NCBI GenBank assembly: GCA_044432725.1
Contig: JAWXUL010000002.1
Span: 154,470-218,469 of the forward strand
Origin: JAWXUK01 sp044432725
GTDB taxonomy: Bacteria; Bacillota; Clostridia; Oscillospirales; Oscillospiraceae
Direction: 5' to 3'
Length of the DNA stretch: 64,000 bases
Shown: positions 6,728 to 15,470 of the stretch, one piece after another
Position numbering within the stretch: position 1 is the first letter of the stretch
How the letters are laid out: each line of letters opens with the position of its first letter
Program-made: the position numbers and the translations under genes
The notes under the pieces: model-generated
Told to the model about the DNA's origin: nothing
Database searches by the model: none
The model's input: only the letters and a program-made list of their open reading frames with translations

Positions 6728-7852
6728 TCACTTGTCTGTTTCATCCTTCATTTCCTCTAAAGAGGGGGCAAGGTCGAGTTTTAATTGTGCGACCTCTGGA
6801 TTGGCATCTTGGGTCATATCCTCGAATTTTAACTCTGGGATTCTGTCTTCTGTCTCGGAAAATGTAGCTTGGTAACAATGGTCTTCATGGTTTTCAGTGG
6901 AAATTTCTTCAAAGAGAGAGGGTTCTTCCTGTGGGATTGGGATATTTGTCCTTTTTTCTGCAATTTCTTCTTCTCTCTCTGTCATTTTAGCTGGATTTAA
7001 AAAAGTCTGTTCCTCTCTGTTTTCCAAAACTTCTCCCTCATCCTCTAGCATGGTGTGGGGCTCTGGATTTGGAATGGAAAAATCTTCTCTGACCACACAT
7101 TCCTCTTTGGGGTCAGACTCTGTGTTTTTGTTTCTATTGGGCATCACTGGAGGAATATGGCAATACTCCCAAGGTTGAAGGGTCAATTCTTGGATTTGAG
7201 GAATCTCTGGGGTATCCAGACATTGGACACTTTCAGTCCCTACATTGATGACATAAAAGGGCGTAATGGGTGGGCATAGTTCCATTTGATAAAAACGAAA
7301 CATGGCACTGCCTTTTGGAAAATAACGGATGTCGTAAATTGTTTCTTCCCCTTCCATTTTTCTGGAAAGTACAGAGTCAGTAAACATACCCACATGAACC
7401 AGAGGGTGGCGAATTTCCCAAAGAAGTTGTCCCTGTGTTTTGCGAAACATACCGTAGAAAAGATAGGGTCTTTGGGCATCCAGTGCAAGGATATAAGCAC
7501 CATCAGGGATTGGCAGATTTTTGATGCTAAAGAGTGGGCAATGAGGGCGTGATGGGTCACCGTTTAACAAAAGATCCCAGCGGTCCTTTTCTGAAGGTAG
7601 CTGTTCTAATAGATATTTTTTTGTGAGCTGACAGGTGGGGTCTACTTCTTCTAAGGGGCAAAGATATTGGGAATTACGTGTGGAAAAGAGAATTGCCTCT
7701 TCTACCAGCTCGCCAGAAGCCAGTGGGGAAGTGGTAACTTTTCTCCCGTCTGCGATTTGTGGATGACCGTAAACTGCGCCATTTAATATTATTTTTCCGT
7801 CGTTGACGATCAGGTTCCAATGTGCCATTGAGGGTGTTTTCTTATCTGTCAT
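6728..7852 (-). CDS. Unrecognised protein with structured N-terminal domain and acidic tail
   Basis: I do not recognise this 374-residue protein. Residues 1-220 look folded, beginning MAHWNLIVNDGKIILNG within the first 25 residues and including CPLEEVDPTC, KNLPIPDGAYILALD and YFPKGSAMFRFYQMELCPP. The rest (about 235-374) is strongly acidic, rich in Glu, Pro and Asn, and probably disordered. There is no signal peptide or membrane segment. ATG at 7852 has AAGGGCGAG upstream; Met9 is an alternative start. It stands apart from ricT (217-bp spacer) and is followed by the DnaA-box-containing spacer. Confidence 0.6.
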   Translation of the reverse strand: MTDKKTPSMAHWNLIVNDGKIILNGAVYGHPQIADGRKVTTSPLASGELVEEAILFSTRNSQYLCPLEEVDPTCQLTKKYLLEQLPSEKDRWDLLLNGDPSRPHCPLFSIKNLPIPDGAYILALDAQRPYLFYGMFRKTQGQLLWEIRHPLVHVGMFTDSVLSRKMEGEETIYDIRYFPKGSAMFRFYQMELCPPITPFYVINVGTESVQCLDTPEIPQIQELTLQPWEYCHIPPVMPNRNKNTESDPKEECVVREDFSIPNPEPHTMLEDEGEVLENREEQTFLNPAKMTEREEEIAEKRTNIPIPQEEPSLFEEISTENHEDHCYQATFSETEDRIPELKFEDMTQDANPEVAQLKLDLAPSLEEMKDETDK

Positions 7853-8069
7853 GGGACTCGCCCTTTCTATGTCGTTATATTTTCGTGAAATAATACTGGT
7901 TGTATTATGTATCGGAGGAATGAAAGTTCAAGTCCTCCTTTTTCTTTGTAATAAAAAGATAGCTTATTACAAATTGTATTATAATTATTTCTGATTTAAC
8001 AGCTTTATGATATTTTTTATCTAAAATTCGTAAGCCTTTGGAAAAGAAAATAAGCATGAAGAACTACCC

Positions 8070-9239
8070 TTAGGAATCCTCGCTTTCGTTTTTCGTTTTG
8101 CCTCGTTTGTTGTTACGATTTGGGCGGGTGGTGTTGGGGCGATAGCCTTTGGCTTTTTTCTTAGGTTTTTGCGTGGGAGGAGGCACAGTCCCTGTCTTAT
8201 TTTTTTGTTGCTTTTTGGCAGGATATTTTTCACTTTTTCCTTGATTGAAATTTTCTCCCTCTCGCTTTTCTTTTCTTTGTTTTTGAACAGGGGGATTGAG
8301 CATGGCGTCTAGGGCTGATGCCAAGTTATTCTTTTTCTGAGGGCTTCCAATCACTTCTGCTGCGACTTTTCGTTGCTTCTCTAGCACTGCCAAGGGTGGC
8401 TGGACATAGCCTTCTGGACGCTTGCCACGTCCACTTCGAACCACAACGATTTCACTGTTATAATATTTCACAGCAACAGAGGGGTCAGATTCCAATCTGA
8501 CAGAGACTTGTTGTCGCAGTAGATTCACATAGGTGATGGTACCAGCGCCATCTGGAGTTTCTACAAAGCTGTCACTTCTTGGTGTTGATTTCAGTAAATC
8601 CACATAAGCATCTTGCTCGTATTTCAAGCAGCACATCAGCCGTCCACAGGAGCCAGAAATTTTGGTTGGATTCAGGGAAAGGTTTTGTGTTTTTGCCATT
8701 TTGATGGATACTGGTGCGAATTTATCTAAAAACTGATTGCAACAATAGGGACGGCCACAAATACCTAAGCCACCTAGCATTTTACATTCATCTCTCACAC
8801 CGATTTGGCGTAGTTCGATTCGTGTGTGGAGGGTGAAAGCCAAATCTTTCACCAAGGCTCTGAAGTCTACTCGTCCTTCTGCTGTGAAGTAGAACAGCAT
8901 TTTGCTTCCTTCGAAGCTATTTTCTACTCCCACAAGGGACATATCAAGTTTATGCTGTTGTATTTTTTCTAAGCATACTTTTTTTCCCCATTGGGCTCGT
9001 TCTTGGTTTTTTTCCATACGAGCTTTATCCGCTGAACTTGCCTCGTACAGGACTGGGCGCAGGGGTTGGGGGAGGGACTTGTCATCTTTTTCGTGATTAC
9101 CAATGATACAGATGCCAAATTCCTTTCCTCGTGAGGTTTCAACAATCAGCTCGTCACCAGATTGATATTGTTTCCCTTGTGGGTCGAAAAAATATTGTCG
9201 CCCAGAGGGTTTGAACCTCACTGTTATAATTTCTGTCAT
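8070..9239 (-). CDS. ricT: PSP1-domain protein RicT (YaaT)
   Basis: RicT, with RicA and RicF, forms the Y-complex that in Bacillus binds iron-sulfur clusters and promotes RNase Y-dependent mRNA maturation, competence, sporulation and biofilm formation. The PSP1 domain fills residues ~60-230 with the cysteine-rich signature CKMLGGLGICGRPYCC and SCGRLMCCLKY, the cluster ligands. Residues ~300-389 form a Lys/Pro/Asn-rich tail, likely disordered. The start is the ATG at 9237-9239 (MTEIITVRF), after AGGAAAGGA; it overlaps the holB stop (ATGA), and the open frame further upstream is holB in another frame. The holB-ricT coupling is the classical Firmicutes arrangement. Confidence 0.93.
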   Translation of the reverse strand: MTEIITVRFKPSGRQYFFDPQGKQYQSGDELIVETSRGKEFGICIIGNHEKDDKSLPQPLRPVLYEASSADKARMEKNQERAQWGKKVCLEKIQQHKLDMSLVGVENSFEGSKMLFYFTAEGRVDFRALVKDLAFTLHTRIELRQIGVRDECKMLGGLGICGRPYCCNQFLDKFAPVSIKMAKTQNLSLNPTKISGSCGRLMCCLKYEQDAYVDLLKSTPRSDSFVETPDGAGTITYVNLLRQQVSVRLESDPSVAVKYYNSEIVVVRSGRGKRPEGYVQPPLAVLEKQRKVAAEVIGSPQKKNNLASALDAMLNPPVQKQRKEKREGENFNQGKSEKYPAKKQQKNKTGTVPPPTQKPKKKAKGYRPNTTRPNRNNKRGKTKNESEDS

Positions 9240-10225
9240 CTTATTTTCCTTTCCTCTCTTGCCAGAGAGAGACTTGCACAAAGCCATGTGGTGATTTGTT
9301 CTCCTTGGACATTGGATTCCACTGCACTGAGGATTTCTTCCACTGTTTTGATCCAAGCATAGATTTCTGCTTTTTTATTGAAAGCTAATATTTTGATTAG
9401 GCGTGCATAAAATGCAGTCAAAAATAAAAGCAACTGGTCTTTTTTTAATTTAGCCAGTGGGCGTGTGGCTTCTAGTACTTGGAGCTCTCCTCCTGAAAGT
9501 AGGGCTTGCTCTAAGGGAAGCAAGAAGCTCTCCCACTGAATTTCCTCTTGTTTGCTGTCTTTGGTTTCTTTTTTTGAAACTCTTTTCTTTTTTACTTGTT
9601 TCAAACCCTGTTCTGGCTGTTCTTCCACAGGTGGGGGAGGGGGGCGTAGTGCTTTGATGGCTCTGCCCAGATAGCCCCCACAGCTTTCTGCGAGACAGGG
9701 AAGGTTTTCCCCTTGGGGAAATTCTCTCTGTAAATAGTCAAGAATTTCTCCTTGGGGAAGTGCTTGGAGTCGCAGTGTTTGACAGCGAGAAGAGATGGTT
9801 TCTAAGAGCTCTCCTCCTTCTTCTGCAATGAGAAAAAAGAGGGCATAGGCAGGGGGCTCTTCTAAGATTTTTAATAGAGCATTCTGCCCTTGGACATTGA
9901 GAAAATCTGCTTGATGAATGACGTAAATTTTTCGTTGTCCTTCGTTGGGACGAATGAAAACATCCTCTCTCAGCTCCCGCACTTCACGCACATTCAGGGC
10001 TTTGTTTTCCCCGTAAACCAATACATCAGGATGGGTGCCACGTGATACTTTGCCACAAGAAAGACAGTTGCCACAGGGGGCATTTTCTTCTTGACACAAA
10101 GCCATGGCTGTCAAGTGGCGAATCAACTTTCCTCTGCCAGAACCACAGGCACCAATGACCTTGTAAGCATGGGAAAGACTTTTTATATTTTGTAGATGGG
10201 CATTGCCCAACAAAGGCTTGTTCAT
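9236..10225 (-). CDS. holB: DNA polymerase III subunit delta prime
   Basis: Clamp-loader subunit of the AAA+ fold. The zinc knuckle CGNCLSCGKV preceded by a further Cys at about residue 44, the HPDVLVYG segment, IRPNEGQRKIYVIHQAD, NALLKILEEPP and the sensor SSRCQTLR are all typical. The P-loop is GACGSGRGKL, lacking the usual GKT, which fits the non-hydrolysing role of delta prime. A Lys/Gln-rich insertion lies near residues 205-230. Length 329 residues is normal. It overlaps by 4 bp with the decarboxylase upstream and with ricT downstream, so all three are probably translated as one operon. Confidence 0.93.
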   Translation of the reverse strand: MNKPLLGNAHLQNIKSLSHAYKVIGACGSGRGKLIRHLTAMALCQEENAPCGNCLSCGKVSRGTHPDVLVYGENKALNVREVRELREDVFIRPNEGQRKIYVIHQADFLNVQGQNALLKILEEPPAYALFFLIAEEGGELLETISSRCQTLRLQALPQGEILDYLQREFPQGENLPCLAESCGGYLGRAIKALRPPPPPVEEQPEQGLKQVKKKRVSKKETKDSKQEEIQWESFLLPLEQALLSGGELQVLEATRPLAKLKKDQLLLFLTAFYARLIKILAFNKKAEIYAWIKTVEEILSAVESNVQGEQITTWLCASLSLAREERKIR

Positions 10226-11526
10226 TTGACCACCAATACTTCTTTCTTGGTATATCCGATCCTTTTTAAATAGGAGAGGGAAAGGCTTGAGATCTCCTCG
10301 CCCATTGCCACCACTGGGATGCCAGGGGGGAAGGGAGCGATGTTGGCGCCTGCGATTTTTCCCTCTGCCTCTGTCAGTTGAACGGTAATTTTATCGCAAA
10401 ATATTACTTCACGTATAGACATTTTCCGTTCAGGAAGGACATCAGGTGGGGAGAGGTCAGGGAGAGGCTCTCGGTGGGAGAAGTGAGGAATGATTGCTTT
10501 GGCAAGCTTTTGGATTTCCTCGTCAGAATCCATCGCTGTAAAAATTCCGATTAAGTGACCAGGGTTTGACATTTCTAGGTAAATGTTTTCTTTTTCTAAT
10601 TCTTTGGCTACCTCTACCCCTTGGTGACAGAGGATACAAAGACGTGTGGGATCCAGATACAGAGGTTCGGTGAGGCAAGGGAGGATTTCTCTTAGGGTTG
10701 CCACTTGACGTGCCACTCGAACATATTCTGTCATGCCTTCTTGATTCATCCACTCCCGTGCCAAATCCATAGAGACGAGCATGGGATAAGAGGGACTGGA
10801 GGTCCCAAAGAGCGCTGCTGTTTCTCTTACAAGTTCAGGGCTAAAGTCACGATAAAAAATCATGGCACTTTGCCCCAGACAGGGAAGGGTTTTATGCGCA
10901 GAGACACAGACAACATCTGCAGCAGAATAGTTGTCTATCATCAGCCAAGGAAGGTGCGCTCCATGGGCACCGTCCACGATGAGTTTTGCCCCGTAACTGT
11001 GAACGATTTCTGCAATGGTATAGACATCTGACAGCAATCCACAGACTGTTGGAGAAGTGAGGAAAACAGTTTTGATGTCAGGGTTTTCTTTTAGCAAGGT
11101 ATTCACTGTCTCAGCGTCAATGGCTCCTGGCACTTCTAAGTCCTTCAGCCAAGGGCGAGGGAGGTATACAGGTTCTAATCCTAGAATCCCCATGGCATTG
11201 ACAGCAGAGCGATGTGCTCCGCGGTCTAGGAGGATTTTATCCCCCTCTTTCCCACAGAGGGCAAGGGCTGTGTAAACCCCTTGGGTAGAGCCTCCTGTGA
11301 GAAATTGACAGTGTGGCAATCCAAACTCTCTCGCCCACAAGTCTTGCGCCTGAGCAAAGGGTTCTCCCCACTCGTAGAGATTCCCTGTGCGAGAGAGTTC
11401 GGTGAAATCATAGGGCATGATATTTTCCATAAAAGGAATGCTCTTCCCTTTATGCCCTGGCAAATGAAATCGAAGGGGGGCTTCTTCTGCTAGGGCTTTG
11501 ATTGCGTTGTAGAGGGGTGTTTCCAA
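10222..11526 (-). CDS. Orn/Lys/Arg decarboxylase-family PLP enzyme
   Basis: Fold-type I pyridoxal-phosphate enzyme of the SpeA/YaaO group. LRFHLPGHKG at the N terminus, LTGGSTQGVYTAL (cofactor phosphate loop), FLTSPTVCGLLSD, VDGAHGAHLPW (PLP-binding Asp) and SAHKTLPCLGQSA (Schiff-base Lys) are all intact, and the C-terminal domain is present (434 residues). Substrate, probably arginine or lysine, cannot be told. The start is TTG at 11524-11526 with AGGAGG 8 nt before it. In Bacillus yaaO is likewise close upstream of holB, with tmk between; here tmk is 30 kb away. Confidence 0.9.
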   Translation of the reverse strand: METPLYNAIKALAEEAPLRFHLPGHKGKSIPFMENIMPYDFTELSRTGNLYEWGEPFAQAQDLWAREFGLPHCQFLTGGSTQGVYTALALCGKEGDKILLDRGAHRSAVNAMGILGLEPVYLPRPWLKDLEVPGAIDAETVNTLLKENPDIKTVFLTSPTVCGLLSDVYTIAEIVHSYGAKLIVDGAHGAHLPWLMIDNYSAADVVCVSAHKTLPCLGQSAMIFYRDFSPELVRETAALFGTSSPSYPMLVSMDLAREWMNQEGMTEYVRVARQVATLREILPCLTEPLYLDPTRLCILCHQGVEVAKELEKENIYLEMSNPGHLIGIFTAMDSDEEIQKLAKAIIPHFSHREPLPDLSPPDVLPERKMSIREVIFCDKITVQLTEAEGKIAGANIAPFPPGIPVVAMGEEISSLSLSYLKRIGYTKKEVLVVK

Positions 11527-11610
11527 GAGTGCTACCTCCTTTCCTCATTCTTTTTGAAAATAACCAATGAAATAGTCGTCTATCTTTGTTCTTGTCAAGG
11601 CAGAGGAGTT

Positions 11611-11630
11611 CTGAATCCTGACGGATTCAG
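11611..11630. other. Palindrome upstream of decarboxylase gene
   Basis: CTGAATCC and GGATTCAG form a perfect 8-bp inverted repeat around TGAC in the 175-bp gap between aspS and the decarboxylase. No T-run follows on either strand, so it is more likely a protein site or mRNA structure than a terminator. A TTGACA lies next to it on the minus strand at 11594-11599. Confidence 0.35.
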
Positions 11631-11701
11631 TGGCACGACTACGATGACAGGGACAAAGAAAGGCAGTTTGTTATTGTTTGGTTTTAGGGAATGAGTATTA
11701 T

Positions 11702-13468
11702 TTATTCTTTTTCTTGAGGACGTAGAGCAATGCCTAATTCTTCTAATTGCTTCTCAGCGACACGGTCTGGACTTTGGGTCATCAGTTCGCTTGCATTTTG
11801 TACTTTTGGGAAGGCAATGACATCACGAATAGAGTGTTTCCCTGTGAGTAGCATGACCAAGCGATCCAGACCATAGGCAATCCCACCATGGGGTGGGGCG
11901 CCGTATTTAAATGCTTCAATTAAATGACCAAACTGTGCCAAGGCTTCTTCGTCAGAGAAGCCCAAACCACGGAACATAGCCTGTTGCACCTCTGGTTTGT
12001 GAATACGAAGAGAACCTCCTCCTAGTTCGTTACCATTGAGGACGATATCATAGGCAATGGCACGGCAATTTACTTTGTCTGTTTCCAGTTTGTCAATGTC
12101 TTCTTCCATGGGTTGGGTGAAGGGATGGTGCATGGCTGTATAGCGATTTTCTTCTTTAGAAAATTCAAACATGGGGAATTCTTTCACCCACAAGAAGTTG
12201 AACTGATTATCATCTAAGAGGTTTAGCTCTTTGGCGATGTGGACACGCAAGGCACCAAGGCAATCGAATACTACTTTGTTTTCGCCATCGCCACAAATGA
12301 GCAATAGGTCGTTTTCTTCAAAATTTGCACGTTGGCAAATTTTTTGATTTTCTTCCTCTGTCAAGAATTTTTGATAAGAAGAGGTGGTAGCGCCATCTAC
12401 AGTTCTTGCCCATGCCATACCTTTTCCACCATAAGTTTTGACTACATCCACTAATTTATCCACTTTCTTGCGTGGGAAGTCTTTGGCAAAGTTTTTGATG
12501 TTGATGAGGCGGACAGAGCCACCTTCGGCAATGGGTCCTGAGAATACTTTGAATTCGCAGTCTTTCACCAAGTCGCTGATGTCCACCAATTCAAAACCAA
12601 AACGAGTATCAGGTTTGTCAGAGCCAAAGCGTTCCATTGCCTCTTTCCAAGTCATACTAGGGAAGGGGGTTGGAATGGTGATGCCTTTGATACCTTCAAA
12701 GACAAATTTCAATAGTCCTTCTTGAAGGGCAAGAATTTCTTCTTGAGAGAGGAAAGACATCTCCACGTCAATTTGAGTGAACTCTGGTTGTCTGTCTGCA
12801 CGCAAATCTTCGTCACGGAAGCAACGTGCAATTTGGAAATAACGGTCTACCCCTGATAACATCAATAATTGCTTGTACTGTTGGGGGCTTTGGGGGAGGG
12901 CATAGAAGCTACCTGGGTGAACACGAGAGGGCACAAGGTAGTCTCTGGCGCCTTCTGGGGTGGATTTTGTCAGCATAGGTGTTTCGATTTCCAGAAAACC
13001 ATTTTCATCAAAAAACTCTCTCACCAGCATGGTGACTTTATGACGCACTTTCAAGACCTCTTGCATGTCAGGGCTACGCAAATCAAGATATCTGTATTTT
13101 AATTTTAGGGCGTCATTGACTTGGGAGTCCTCTTCCACGGCGAAAGGAGGTGTCTCTGCTTGAGAGAGGACGGTGATTTTTTCCACGAAGAGTTCCACGT
13201 CCCCTGTGGGGATTTTATCGTTGATGGATTCTCTTTGTCTCACGGTGCCTTCTACTTCTAGCACCCATTCTCTCCCCAAAGATTCTGCTGTTTCAAAGAT
13301 GGCTTTTTCGCTTGTTTCATTAAATAGCAGTTGGGCGATGCCTGAGCGGTCACGAAGCTCTATGAAAATCAAAGCCCCTTTATTACGGCTACGTTGCACC
13401 CAGCCACAGAGGCGAATTTTCTCGCCTATATTTTCTTTTCTGATGGTACCACAGTACAGTCGGTTCAT
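11702..13468 (-). CDS. aspS: Aspartyl-tRNA synthetase
   Basis: Class II synthetase, 588 residues, bacterial type. Domains in order: OB-fold anticodon-binding (1-105, CGWVQRSRNKGALIFIELRD), catalytic core starting FLEIETPMLTKSTPEGARDY, motif 2 with RCFRDEDLRADRQPEFTQ, the bacterial GAD insertion (about 280-420), and motif 3 GGIAYGLDRLVMLL near the C terminus. ATG follows GAGGAGA, and its first base abuts the hisS stop, so hisS-aspS form an operon, the common Firmicutes pairing. Confidence 0.97.
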   Translation of the reverse strand: MNRLYCGTIRKENIGEKIRLCGWVQRSRNKGALIFIELRDRSGIAQLLFNETSEKAIFETAESLGREWVLEVEGTVRQRESINDKIPTGDVELFVEKITVLSQAETPPFAVEEDSQVNDALKLKYRYLDLRSPDMQEVLKVRHKVTMLVREFFDENGFLEIETPMLTKSTPEGARDYLVPSRVHPGSFYALPQSPQQYKQLLMLSGVDRYFQIARCFRDEDLRADRQPEFTQIDVEMSFLSQEEILALQEGLLKFVFEGIKGITIPTPFPSMTWKEAMERFGSDKPDTRFGFELVDISDLVKDCEFKVFSGPIAEGGSVRLINIKNFAKDFPRKKVDKLVDVVKTYGGKGMAWARTVDGATTSSYQKFLTEEENQKICQRANFEENDLLLICGDGENKVVFDCLGALRVHIAKELNLLDDNQFNFLWVKEFPMFEFSKEENRYTAMHHPFTQPMEEDIDKLETDKVNCRAIAYDIVLNGNELGGGSLRIHKPEVQQAMFRGLGFSDEEALAQFGHLIEAFKYGAPPHGGIAYGLDRLVMLLTGKHSIRDVIAFPKVQNASELMTQSPDRVAEKQLEELGIALRPQEKE

Positions 13469-14935
13469 TTATTTTTTCTCCTCTTTATTTTCTAATTTTC
13501 TCATGGAAAAGGGTGGGTGGTTTCTACGTTTATTCACGTTAGGTTCGAAGGCATAGGGGTCATAAACATCATGGTCAATTTCCTCTGGCTTATAGAAAGG
13601 GGACTTTGGAGAATAAGCCAAAACCTCGCCCAAAGTAGCATAGTGGACTTTGTTTTGTTCTCCTGTTTTCATATCTTTTACCAGAATACTTTCTTTGTCT
13701 TCCAGTTCTTCTTCCCCGATAATAACAACATAGGGGATGCCCAATTTATCTGCGTAAGCAAATTTTTGCTTCATCTTTTTATTTTCTGTATAGATTTGAT
13801 ATCGGATTTCTTCCCTGCAGTGGTCCATGGTGGAACGGATTCTTTCCATGTATTCTTTCTCGTTACTCATAGGCAGAAAAAGAACATCACAAGGTGCTGA
13901 AAGCAAAAGGGGATTGAGATAGCCTTTTTCCTCCATGATATAAAAGAGACGGGTCAACCCAATGGAGATTCCCACTCCAGGGAGTTTTTTATTGGTATAA
14001 TATTCCGCTAAGTTATCATAACGTCCTCCGGAACAGATGGATCCGATTTCGGGATGGTCATTTAAGGTAGTTTCGTAGACGGTACCTGTGTAATAATCCA
14101 GACCTCGGGCGATGGACAGATTCACATCCACCGTATTCAAAAGCTTTTCTGGTAGTGTGGCATTGAGGTAATCACAAACTTGAGCCAGCTCTTTCACCCC
14201 CAGATCAAAGGTGGGATTTTTCCCTTCATAGGATTTTAACTTTTCCCAGAAGGCTTCCTTTGGCTCTTGACTAAGTTCCATAAAGTCCAAGATTTCTTGT
14301 CCAACGGAAACCCCTTCTTCTACTAAGAGTTCTAGCACTTTTTCTTTGCCAATTTTTTCTAGCTTATCCACCACACGCATGATGTCGCCACTTTTATCTG
14401 CTAGCCCTAACATCTCATAAAAGCCTGTTAAGATTTTACGGTTGTTGATATGGATGGTATAGCCTTCTAAGCCCAGCTTTGCGAAAACTTTTGAAATCAG
14501 CAGAACCATCTCTCCGTCGTTTTCTACAGCAAGGGATTCACTGCCGATGATGTCAATATCTGCTTGATAGAATTCACGGAAGCGCCCCCGTTGGGCACGC
14601 TCCCCACGATAGACTTTTCCGATTTGATATCGACGAAAGGGAAAGGTCAGTTGTCCTTGGTTCATTGCCACGTATTTGGCAAGTGGGACTGTCAGATCAA
14701 AGCGAAGAGACAAATCGGTATCTCCTTTTTCAAAGCGATAGATTTGCTTTTCTGTTTCTCCTCCTCCCTTGGCAAGGAGGACTTCACTGGCTTCGATGAT
14801 GGGCGTGTCTAGGGGAAAGAAGCCATGGTTTTCATAAGTGTCACGAATGACAGAGAGCATTTTCTCAAAATAAAGTTGCTGCTGGGGGAGAAGCTCCATA
14901 AATCCTGAGAGGGTACGTGGTTTTACTTGATTCAT
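13469..14935 (-). CDS. hisS: Histidyl-tRNA synthetase
   Basis: Class II synthetase, 488 residues. Visible are motif 2 RGRFREFYQADIDIIG, the His-specific loops GLDYYTGTVYE and SGGRYDNLAEYY, and GVGISIGLTRLFYIM (motif 3), followed by the anticodon-binding domain. The C terminus is extended by about 45 polar residues (PYAFEPNVNKRRNHPP and onwards). Start is the ATG at 14933-14935 with AAGGAGAG nine bases upstream; a TTG seven codons earlier would place that site inside the gene. The gene upstream ends 18 bp before the start. Confidence 0.96.
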   Translation of the reverse strand: MNQVKPRTLSGFMELLPQQQLYFEKMLSVIRDTYENHGFFPLDTPIIEASEVLLAKGGGETEKQIYRFEKGDTDLSLRFDLTVPLAKYVAMNQGQLTFPFRRYQIGKVYRGERAQRGRFREFYQADIDIIGSESLAVENDGEMVLLISKVFAKLGLEGYTIHINNRKILTGFYEMLGLADKSGDIMRVVDKLEKIGKEKVLELLVEEGVSVGQEILDFMELSQEPKEAFWEKLKSYEGKNPTFDLGVKELAQVCDYLNATLPEKLLNTVDVNLSIARGLDYYTGTVYETTLNDHPEIGSICSGGRYDNLAEYYTNKKLPGVGISIGLTRLFYIMEEKGYLNPLLLSAPCDVLFLPMSNEKEYMERIRSTMDHCREEIRYQIYTENKKMKQKFAYADKLGIPYVVIIGEEELEDKESILVKDMKTGEQNKVHYATLGEVLAYSPKSPFYKPEEIDHDVYDPYAFEPNVNKRRNHPPFSMRKLENKEEKK

Positions 14936-14952
14936 TCTTTCTCTCTCCTTAA

Positions 14953-15366
14953 TCAAACGGTGAAGGGGATACGTTTAGGGTCTTCTCGCCAATCCAAATC
15001 ACCACGGCTCAATCCAAGAATCAGCATTTCAGCTGTGGCGACATTGGTGGCAAAGGGTACGCAGTGTTTGTCACAAAGATGGATGATAAATTGGATGTCT
15101 TTTTCCAAGTCATCTCCTCCATTTGGGTCGTTGAAGTATAACACCAAGTCAATTTCGTTATAAGCGATTCTGGCGCCGATTTGTTGCACGCCACCGTGGG
15201 CTTGGGTTAAGAACAGGTTCACGTCTAAGCCTGTGGCTTCGCTGATCATGTGTCCTGTACGACTGGTGGCACAGAGTGTATGTTTGCATAACACGCCACA
15301 GTATGCCGTGCAAAAATGTACCATCAGTTCTTTTTTGTTGTCTTGGCTCATAAGTGCAATATTCAT
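14953..15366 (-). CDS. Methylglyoxal synthase-like protein lacking catalytic residues
   Basis: Clear member of the methylglyoxal synthase/MGS-like fold by the ends: MNIALMSQDNKKELMVHFC, EATGLDVNLFL, QQIGARIAYNEIDLVLYF and PFATNVATAEMLILGLSRGD. In active MgsA the motif GGDQQ carries the catalytic Asp (E. coli Asp71), a GTTG loop binds substrate phosphate, and HDPD carries a key His. Here these read GGVQQ, SRTG and LEKD, so the catalytic Asp, one threonine and the His are gone while the fold is intact. The protein is full length (137 residues) and has a good site AAGGAG before its ATG. A binding or regulatory role seems likelier than synthesis of methylglyoxal. Confidence 0.82.
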   Translation of the reverse strand: MNIALMSQDNKKELMVHFCTAYCGVLCKHTLCATSRTGHMISEATGLDVNLFLTQAHGGVQQIGARIAYNEIDLVLYFNDPNGGDDLEKDIQFIIHLCDKHCVPFATNVATAEMLILGLSRGDLDWREDPKRIPFTV

Positions 15367-15470
15367 ATTCAGGTCTCCTTTTATTTATTTATCCCCTGTA
15401 TGGCTCGTTGCTCCACAATCATCCTTCTGTCTTTTCGGGCATGTGTTCTGTCTCATACATGGGTAGTTTT

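Noticed and set aside
6484..6867. Plus-strand 127-residue reading frame in the 6.5-kb spacer
   Set aside because: Low-complexity Leu/Ser/Phe/Cys-rich sequence made by the DnaA-box region, with its end antisense to a real gene.
14953..15366. Pseudogene
   Set aside because: Full-length frame, good start and ribosome site, and conserved ends argue for a maintained protein with altered function.
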